5,945 bases of DNA, from contig JAKCCY010000157.1 in the NCBI GenBank assembly GCA_021838765.1, positions 1-5,945 of the forward strand, in the 5' to 3' direction. This document shows positions 1-3,896 of this stretch, one piece after another; the first letter of the stretch is position 1; each line of letters begins with the position of its first letter. The position numbers were made by a program, and so were the translations under genes. This DNA is from Nitrospirota bacterium (GTDB lineage: Bacteria > Nitrospirota_A > Leptospirillia > Leptospirillales > Leptospirillaceae). The notes beneath the pieces are model-generated. The model saw only the letters and a list, made by a program, of their open reading frames with translations. It did not search any database and was not told the DNA's origin.

Positions 1-2
1 AA

Positions 3-209
3 AGCTATCGCTATGAGGACATGAAAACACCTTTTGAAAAGTTCAAGTCCCTCCCCTGTTCGGAGAGTTGCCTGAAACCGGGTGTGACCATGTCCCAACT
101 GGAAAAGATAGCCCTGTCAAAGACGGATAATGAAGCGGCAGAACAGATGAATATCGCCAGGGATTCGCTTTTTCAGTCCTGGACCGAAAGACCTGAAAAA
201 CGGGCCTGA
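3..209 (+). CDS. C-terminal fragment of an integrase-type (rve/DDE) transposase, cut by the window edge
   Basis: The frame is open from the left edge, so the gene starts outside the window. The visible part begins S-Y-R-Y-E-D-M-K-T-P-F-E-K and ends at TGA 207-209. An aromatic/basic R-Y-x-x-x-x-x-T-P motif followed by 'SLP', then 'KPGVT' and a late 'DNEAAEQMN' helix, is the kind of tail I know from integrase-core transposases (IS481-like and relatives), downstream of the catalytic DDE triad. The triad itself would lie outside the window, so activity cannot be judged. The ATG at 21 is internal to this frame and is probably not a start. The gene is followed by other mobile-element relics on the same strand, which supports a transposon origin. 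The family assignment comes from a short tail and is only moderately sure. Confidence 0.5.
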   Translation, partial: SYRYEDMKTPFEKFKSLPCSESCLKPGVTMSQLEKIALSKTDNEAAEQMNIARDSLFQSWTERPEKRA

Positions 210-210
210 G

Positions 211-269
211 GATCAGAAAGCCAAAAACTCAGATCCAAACTTTTAACCAAGAACGATTCTGATCTTTTT
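211..269 (+). terminator. Possible weak terminator or element-end inverted repeat after the integrase fragment
   Basis: GATCAGAA at 211-218 is matched by TTCTGATC at 257-264, which is followed at once by five T (265-269). The arm is a perfect 8 bp but the loop is 38 nt, which is long for an intrinsic terminator. It begins directly after the stop codon at 209. It could equally mark the end of the transposable element or be chance. Confidence 0.2.
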
Positions 270-307
270 CCTCATCGGGAGATCTTATTTTCAGACTCAT
301 TCTTCAA

Positions 308-643
308 TTGGAATTGACTTGGGCCAAGAGACGACATCCCAACAAAGGCGTCAGATGGGTGAAGGCGCGTTACTTTCACTGGATAGGCGTCCGAGACTGG
401 ATGTTCTCCCCGGACGGGACCTTGAAGCACTGCCTCTACAACATCGCTTCGACCCCCATCCGGCGGCATGTCAAGATCAAAGGACTTGCCAACCCGTTTC
501 ATCCCGATTGGGACCAATACTTCGCCGAGCGCAAGCAGACCGCGAAGATCCGGAGAGAGCTCGACACTCGCTTCGGCGGAACCGTCGGAAAACAGAGCGT
601 TCGTAGTGGATCGCCGGCTCTGGAGGGATCCAGGGCTTCGTAA
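308..643 (+). pseudogene. Group II intron reverse transcriptase/maturase, C-terminal remnant
   Basis: The translation reads W-A-K-R-R-H-P-N-K near its start (from about 317), then 'RWVKARYF', then 'RRHVKIKGLANPF', 'HPDWDQYF' and 'AERKQ'. This order is the thumb/maturase (X) domain end of bacterial group II intron-encoded proteins. The whole reverse transcriptase domain, including its YADD active site, is absent; the frame runs open only from 263, and recognisable homology starts around 314-317. No HNH endonuclease zinc motif follows; the protein ends about 40 residues after AERKQ at TAA 641-643. Intron domain V starts 7 bp later, as expected when the ORF sits in domain IV and its end abuts domain V. 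The TTG at 308 is only the first formal start, not a believable one. The 5' part of the intron was lost, so this cannot be an active retroelement. Confidence 0.8.
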
Positions 644-649
644 CGGCCC

Positions 650-724
650 GAGCCGGATGAACCAAAAGGTTCACGTCCGGTTCCGAGGGGGGGATGGCGC
701 AGTAATGTGCTGTCCCTACCCGAC
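650..724 (+). ncRNA. Group II intron domains V and VI with the 3' splice site
   Basis: Domain V is 34 nt (650-683). GAGCCGGA pairs with UCCGGUUC, and UGAACC pairs with GGUUCA. A two-base CG bulge sits on the 3' strand and the AGC catalytic triad is at 651-653. The terminal loop is AAAA rather than the usual GNRA. A three-base linker (684-686) leads to domain VI. There, 691-701 pairs with 706-716 around a GUAA tetraloop, including G-U pairs, and GGG within 687-690 can pair with CCC 719-721. This leaves A718 unpaired, seven nucleotides from the 3' end, the usual place of the branch-point adenosine. The intron then ends in AC (723-724), matching the AY rule. The maturase tail immediately upstream confirms the identity. 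Domains I to III are missing here. Confidence 0.85.
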
Positions 725-742
725 AAAAACAGGGTCGGGTAG
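716..742 (+). repeat. Perfect 9-bp inverted repeat spanning the intron 3' splice site
   Basis: CTACCCGAC (716-724), the last nine bases of the intron, is the exact reverse complement of GTCGGGTAG (734-742) in the downstream flank. The spacer is nine bases. As RNA the two arms would form a hairpin that hides the branch-point A and the 3' splice site. Whether this is a target-site feature, a duplicated intron end or chance is not known. Confidence 0.6.
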
Positions 743-873
743 CAGGAGACCGTTGCCGATCCCCCGCCCCCTAAGTTACTATGACTTCAGTAAGAGGTTG
801 AGCCTTTAAAGTTCGAGGGGTAATCTGGTGCTGTTCCCCAATAACCACCGATCTCTTCAAACAGGAGGCTCAG
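725..873 (+). other. Leader between the intron end and the IS110 transposase relic; possible bridge-RNA region
   Basis: No ORF is convincing here. Active IS110-family elements carry a structured bridge RNA in the non-coding end before the transposase gene, so this is where such an RNA would lie. Pairings that can be seen by eye are AAGAG 792-796 with CTCTT 853-857, and GGGG 817-820 with CCCC 836-839. These are too weak to establish an RNA. The left end of the IS was not found. A good Shine-Dalgarno, AGGAGG at 863-868, lies 5 nt before the ATG at 874. Confidence 0.25.
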
Positions 874-1949
874 ATGAAACGATAAGTCCAAAAGGGTGTT
901 TCGATCAATCTGTCAGGAGAAACGATTTACGTGGGCATCGACGTTCATAAAGTCGCTTGAGATGTCACTGTGCGGACAGAAGATGTGGATCTGTCTTCGG
1001 CACGAATTCCCGGTACATGGGAGTGTCTGGAAAAAGTCCTGACTCCTTATCGAACCGCCAAGAAGGTCAAGACTGTCTATGAAGCGGGTGTTTCGGGATT
1101 CTGGCTTTATCGGAAGATCATGGCGTGGGGAGGGGGGTGCCTCGTCACCCCTCCCAGCCATCTTCCCCAGGAAAGTGGCAATCGCGTGAAGACCGACCGG
1201 AAAGACAGTCAAAAGCTGGCGCATCTTCTGGCCAAGAGATTGCTCCGGGGAATCTTCATCCCGACGAAGGAGGATCTCTCCCATCGGGATGTCTTTCGCC
1301 GTCGGCAAGGACTGGTAACGGATCGCACCAGAGTGATGAACCGGATCCGGTCAAAGCTTCTGTTTCTGGGGTTGTTCCTTCCCGAAGAGCTGAGCGATTG
1401 GAGCGTGGCCTTTGTCAAATATTTGAGAGGGCTCCGTCTGACCGATCGGTGGGAGCAGGAAGGGTTCGATCGACTTTTGGAAGAATATGAATCCCAGACC
1501 CAAATGATCAACAACCAGACGAAATTATTGAGGGAGCTTGCGAAGACCGATGTATACCGAACGGATGTCGATCTTCTGAAAAGTTTTTCCGAGATGGGTA
1601 TACTGACCGCCATGTCCCTTCTCCTGGAACAGGGGACGTGTCCCGTTTTCAGCACGAGGGCCAGCCCTCGGCGTATGCCGGGCTCTCGCCATCACAATAC
1701 TCAAGCGGAGAGAGAATCCGTCTGGGACGTAATACCGGGATGGGAAAGCATGTTCTCCGAGGCCTTCTCGTCTAGTTGGGCTGGAGAGCGATCTCTCAGG
1801 ACAGCGTACTGGGAAGACACTACCGAACTCTGTGCACCCGCTGCGGAGGAAAGAGAGCCATTGTCGCTATCGCCCGTCGGATTCTTTTGATTCTGCTGAT
1901 CGACCAAAAGCCTTATGACCCCCAAAAGCAGGTAACAGAGTGCGCATAA
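874..1949 (+). pseudogene. IS110-family transposase (DEDD recombinase), inactivated
   Basis: Reading from ATG 874 (AGGAGG 5 nt upstream) gives a protein of about 358 codons, a normal IS110 length, if lesions are ignored. The N-terminal RuvC-like domain shows 'YVGIDVHK' (first Asp at 940-942), 'VYEAG' (Glu at 1081-1083) and 'VKTDRKDSQKLA' (Asp at 1195-1197 and 1204-1206), which is the DEDD set. The C-terminal domain, with 'AYAGLSPSQYSSGERI' and 'GRNTGMGKHVLRGLLV', carries the serine-containing transposase_20 signature. Lesions are a stop TAA 883-885, a stop TGA 958-960, a one-base deletion near 1630-1645 (the frame moves after 'MSLLLE'), and a stop TAG 1773-1775 in the new frame. The frame then runs to TAA 1947-1949. 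With three stops and one frameshift this is clearly dead. The sequence between lesions is well conserved, so decay looks recent. Neither element end could be placed. Confidence 0.9.
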
Positions 1950-2332
1950 TCGGAAAGATAGTCGAGGACAAGTGATCCTCCGGGTCCCGTGACTCACAAC
2001 GTGCATCGTGTTTTGAAGGAGAGTGTGACAGTTCTTGTGGCTCATTGGAGACCGCGTCCCTAAGCTTGCTCCCTTCCGCGTTATCGAAATCGGAAAATAA
2101 CTTGCAGCTTGAATCGGAAGACTGCGAATAGGAGATTGGTTGGATTCATGTGGAAAGTCCGGGATCATTCACTCTTAATCAGGAGATTGTCATGCCTTGA
2201 CGGAGAGGGTGTGAAGCAGAGAACGAGCCGGTGGCGGAAAAAATACCCTCCGGGTAAGCTCCCACAGGCTGGAAATAGACAACAGATCGGGAGACTCCAG
2301 CCAAGTGACATTGGCCCGTGGGGGAGAGGGTC
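1950..2332. other. Gene-free stretch between the IS110 relic and the IS3 remnant
   Basis: No coding frame with recognisable protein character was found on either strand. The long minus-strand frame running from 2168 back into the transposase is antisense to the IS110 gene and has no family-like motifs. The left part presumably includes the right flank of the IS110 element. A 9-bp direct repeat, AGGAGATTG, occurs at 2130-2138 and 2181-2189. A hairpin GTTAT...ATAAC brackets about 2080-2101. The right part (2244-2326) is rich in nested complementary arms and is listed separately. Confidence 0.5.
2244..2326 (+). ncRNA. Candidate structured RNA segment with nested helices, function unknown
   Basis: Three helices can be drawn by eye. 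TACCC 2244-2248 pairs with GGGTA 2252-2256 around a three-base loop. CTCCCAC 2259-2265 pairs with GTGGG(GG)AG 2318-2326. Nested inside it, GGCTGG 2267-2272 pairs with CCAGCC 2297-2302. No convincing ORF overlaps. Purine-rich internal loops give it the look of a fragment of a large ribozyme, for example domain I of a group II intron cut off by the IS3 remnant. That reading is an inference and was not matched to any known sequence. The strand is not established. Confidence 0.3.
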
Positions 2333-2377
2333 TGGGTAATTTTGAGAATCCAGCTTTTTCGGGTTTCATGGCTCTGC

Positions 2378-2668
2378 TCAGTCCCGATTTTTTTTGATCC
2401 AGTTCAATTGGGTCGTCAGGTGGTCTATCTCCTGGTAGAGAGCCTCCATTTTCCCTTCATAGGCCATTTTGACCTCATGACTCTTATTGTCCGGAGAGAA
2501 AGCTCCAGGAAGACTTTCCAGAGTTTTCTTCTTCCATCGAAGAAGCTGGCTATGATGCATGCCATGTTCTGATGCCAGCTGGCTCAAAGACTTTTCCTCT
2601 TTCAACAGTTCCAGGATGATCTGTACTTTTTTCTCAGAGGAATAGTGCTTTCGAGTCGCTCTTCCCAT
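2378..2668 (-). CDS. IS3-family transposase OrfA (helix-turn-helix protein)
   Basis: This gives 96 residues starting M-G-R-A-T-R-K-H-Y-S-S-E-K-K and containing 'LASEHGMHHSQLLRWKKKTLESLPGAF'. That is the HTH_Tnp_1 DNA-binding domain (about residues 8-50) of IS3-family OrfA. The second half (about 60-92) is predicted coiled coil ('YEGKMEALYQEIDHLTTQLNWIKK'), the leucine-zipper-like segment used for multimerisation. I chose the start at 2668 because GGAGGG (2679-2684) lies 10 nt upstream and homology begins there; the frame runs open to 2896, but that extension reads antisense to the DUF4338 relic. The last codons contain an A8 run (plus-strand T8 at 2388-2395), a slippery site. A -1 shift gives '...IKKKSGLSR', the normal start of the OrfB part. 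orfB breaks off soon after, so no functional transposase can be made. Confidence 0.85.
   Translation of the reverse strand: MGRATRKHYSSEKKVQIILELLKEEKSLSQLASEHGMHHSQLLRWKKKTLESLPGAFSPDNKSHEVKMAYEGKMEALYQEIDHLTTQLNWIKKNRD
2388..2395 (-). promoter_or_regulatory. A8 slippery site for programmed -1 frameshifting (OrfA to OrfAB)
   Basis: The minus strand reads ATC-AAA-AAA-AAT-CGG-GAC-TGA in the OrfA frame. A -1 slip on A8 instead gives I-K-K-K-S-G-L-S-R, which matches the 'LKKKSGL' junction commonly seen in IS3-family OrfAB fusions. The OrfA stop (2378-2380) lies just downstream. The site has no purpose here because orfB is lost. Confidence 0.65.
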
Positions 2669-2710
2669 TGTGCTTAATCCCTCCGTTTTTTTGTTCGGAT
2701 TTAGCCACCC

Positions 2711-2716
2711 ATTATA
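2711..2716 (-). promoter_or_regulatory. Possible -10 box at the IS3 end
   Basis: A perfect TATAAT lies on the minus strand, 42 bp before the orfA start and straddling the inferred IS boundary. The best -35 candidate 17 bp upstream (AGCACA, 2734-2739) matches only three of six consensus bases. It could be a hybrid promoter formed at insertion, or chance. Confidence 0.25.
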
Positions 2717-2717
2717 G

Positions 2718-3150
2718 ACCTCCCTGGCCTGCATGTGCTTCGGAGTCGCCGCCTGTGGAAAAGCGCTCCCAGGGAAGCCTGGATCGGATAGTCCGGAGAA
2801 CAGCAGAAGAAGAACCTCCAGCTTGACGCCAACAACCCACTTCCTGATCCTTCCCTGGAACAGTTGAAGAAATCTCGCCTCCATGCTCCTTGACATGGCG
2901 GTACGGCGCCTTCAGGGCGACTGGTAGGAGCGCTATCACTATGAGTCCATCCCCTCTCGAGTCCTTTGTCTTGTGCGATCGTTTCCGGGGAACTTGCTAC
3001 AGGGGCGCAAACTGGATCTCCATCGCAAAGGCACAAGGGCGGGAGGAAAAGGATGTTTTCAATCAATACGCTCTTCCCGTCAACGAAATATCCCCTCCCA
3101 CTCTCCGAAAAGATTTCCGTTCCTTCCTTTGTCCCCCCAGACCACTGTAG
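2718..3150 (+). pseudogene. DUF4338 family protein (DruA-like), C-terminal half, degenerate
   Basis: No single frame is open, but pieces from three frames join in order into a DUF4338 C-terminus. Frame A gives 'ACMCFGVAA' (about 2730-2753). Frame B gives 'LWKSAPREAWIG', a stop (TAG 2789-2791), then 'SGEQQKKNLQL' and 'ANN' (2753-2836). Frame A resumes with 'HFLILPW' and a stop (TGA 2865-2867), then 'RNLASMLLDMAVRRLQGDW', a stop (TAG 2925-2927) and 'ERYHYES'. Frame C completes it with 'PLESFV', 'DRFRGTCYRGANWISIAKA', 'QGREEKDVFNQYALPV' and 'LRKDFRSFLC', ending at TAG 3148-3150. W-K-x-A-P-R, I-G-W, F-L-I-L-P-W, N-L-A-S, L-P-x-D-W and G-T-C-Y-R-x-A-N-W-I are family landmarks. The family includes DruA of Druantia anti-phage systems and many solitary multicopy proteins. 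At least three frameshifts and three stops make it dead. The N-terminal half is missing at the IS3 junction. Confidence 0.8.
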
Positions 3151-3303
3151 ATCGGTTCCAAGGCTTTAACGAACACTTGATTTTATGTTACAAGCGAATG
3201 GAATATTGTTCTAAGTAACTTACAGTGAAACAGAAGAGGGTAGCACCCTCTATGGGTATTGCTTCCGTTTCATCACAGCACAACAAGAAATGGAAACAGA
3301 GTC
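3151..3303. other. Intergenic junction between the relic zone and the intact minus-strand operon
   Basis: Two genes converge here: the DUF4338 relic ends at 3150 (+) and the DUF488 gene ends at 3304 (-). No ORF is convincing. The only structure seen is the hairpin at 3225-3276. This is the visible right limit of mobile-element sequence. Confidence 0.5.
3225..3276 (-). terminator. Hairpin downstream of the DUF488 gene, possible operon terminator
   Basis: A perfect 7-bp stem with a 3-nt loop is formed by AGAGGGT 3235-3241 and ACCCTCT 3245-3251. On the minus strand it is followed by TCTGTTTC, which is only moderately T-rich. Outer pairing is also possible, joining GTGAAAC and GAAG (3225-3236) with CTTC and GTTTC...CAC (3262-3276), in competition with the short stem. 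It lies 53 nt after the stop of the DUF488 gene, a fitting place for the end of the minus-strand transcript. The poor U-tract keeps this tentative. Confidence 0.4.
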
Positions 3304-3870
3304 TTATCCTTTGGCTTTTTTATCCTCTTGAATTGCGGTTCCCAGAGGAAGATAAAGCAATCTTCTCCCTTCAACCTGTGCCCAAGGGGTTAGCCGATGT
3401 TCTTCCATCTTGCCCGCCTTGAACAAATGCCAGACGGGAATGCCACGGATGGTCAGCGCATCCGCGATCAAGGAGCGGTGACAACGCCATGGCAATGTTT
3501 CTGCGCACATGAGGACGATTCGCTTCATGTGCGATAGCATCACTAACTTGTCCAGGGATTTAGCGAATTCTTCGGTCGCCATGTAATCGGCAAATCCCCG
3601 GAAACTGAGGTTTCTCCAGCCGGTATTCAGGGAGTCCTTGTGGGTATGCCGCAACCCCCCCAACCCGCTCATGTGGAGATATTCGACAAAGTGTGTTCCA
3701 AGATCGGATGGGAGCGAATCTTCGTTGAACTGAGGATTGTGTCTTGATCGGGGAATGGACCGGACATCCACTACGCACTGGATCCCGTCTCCTTCCAGAA
3801 TGGCGATGAACTCTTCGAGAGTTCTTGTCCCGTGGCCAATAGTGAAAACCGTTTTTATATCCTCAATCAT
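3304..3870 (-). CDS. DUF488 family protein
   Basis: This is an intact 188-residue protein. Family landmarks in order are T-I-G-H-G (10-14), V-D-V-R-S-I-P-R-S-R (34-43), 'LGGLR' (about 70-74), F-R-G-F-A-D-Y-M (90-97), M-C-A-E (121-124), P-W-R-C-H-R (127-132) and H-R-L-T-P-W-A (158-164). These define the DUF488 domain over nearly the whole length, and the conserved Arg, Cys and His cluster suggests an active or ligand site. The biochemical role of the family is not established to my knowledge, so none is assigned. There is no signal peptide or membrane segment, so it is probably cytoplasmic. The start is supported by AGGAGG (3875-3880) 4 nt upstream. It lies 26 bp after the NuoE-NuoF fusion on the same strand, so the two are probably co-transcribed. 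It looks functional, unlike the sequence to its left. Confidence 0.9.
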   Translation of the reverse strand: MIEDIKTVFTIGHGTRTLEEFIAILEGDGIQCVVDVRSIPRSRHNPQFNEDSLPSDLGTHFVEYLHMSGLGGLRHTHKDSLNTGWRNLSFRGFADYMATEEFAKSLDKLVMLSHMKRIVLMCAETLPWRCHRSLIADALTIRGIPVWHLFKAGKMEEHRLTPWAQVEGRRLLYLPLGTAIQEDKKAKG

Positions 3871-3896
3871 GGAGCCTCCTGTTCGGACATGCCACT

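Larger units (their letters stand above)
2333..2711 (-). mobile_element. Truncated IS3-family insertion sequence remnant
   Basis: The remnant carries orfA and only the first codons of orfB, so most of the element (usually 1.2-1.5 kb) is deleted. The end upstream of orfA appears to be TGGGTGGCTAAATCC (minus strand, starting at 2711), because recognisable DUF4338 coding sequence begins a few bases further out at about 2718. At the other side TGGGT recurs in plus orientation at 2333-2337. This could be the opposite terminal repeat or chance, as similarity fades after five bases. No target duplication was found. The boundaries are therefore estimates. Confidence 0.55.

Noticed and set aside
860..880. 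Shared ACAGGAGGCTC before the IS110 ATG and before the DUF488 ATG
   Set aside because: Both contain an optimal Shine-Dalgarno; the few extra identical bases are most simply chance.
1209..1655. 148-codon minus-strand frame inside the IS110 gene
   Set aside because: It is Ser/Arg-rich, shadow-like composition opposite clear DEDD transposase coding sequence.
1940..1953. GTGCG as the 5' end of a group II intron copy
   Set aside because: The five bases match the intron start consensus, but they are also the last codons of the IS110 gene and no domain I structure could be confirmed directly after them.
1701..2168. 155-codon minus-strand frame
   Set aside because: It is mostly antisense to the IS110 C-terminal region, has no recognisable motif, and has no supporting ribosome site that I could see.
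2669..2896. N-terminal extension of the IS3 OrfA frame to 2896
   Set aside because: OrfA similarity begins at the ATG at 2668 with its own ribosome site; the extension crosses the IS end and is antisense to the DUF4338 relic.
2701..3066. 121-codon minus-strand frame
   Set aside because: It runs opposite the DUF4338 composite, is Cys/Arg/Ser-rich without motifs, and is explained as a shadow.
2718..3150. An active Druantia-type defence gene
   Set aside because: Multiple stops and frameshifts, a missing N-terminal half and no partner genes; only a relic is supported.
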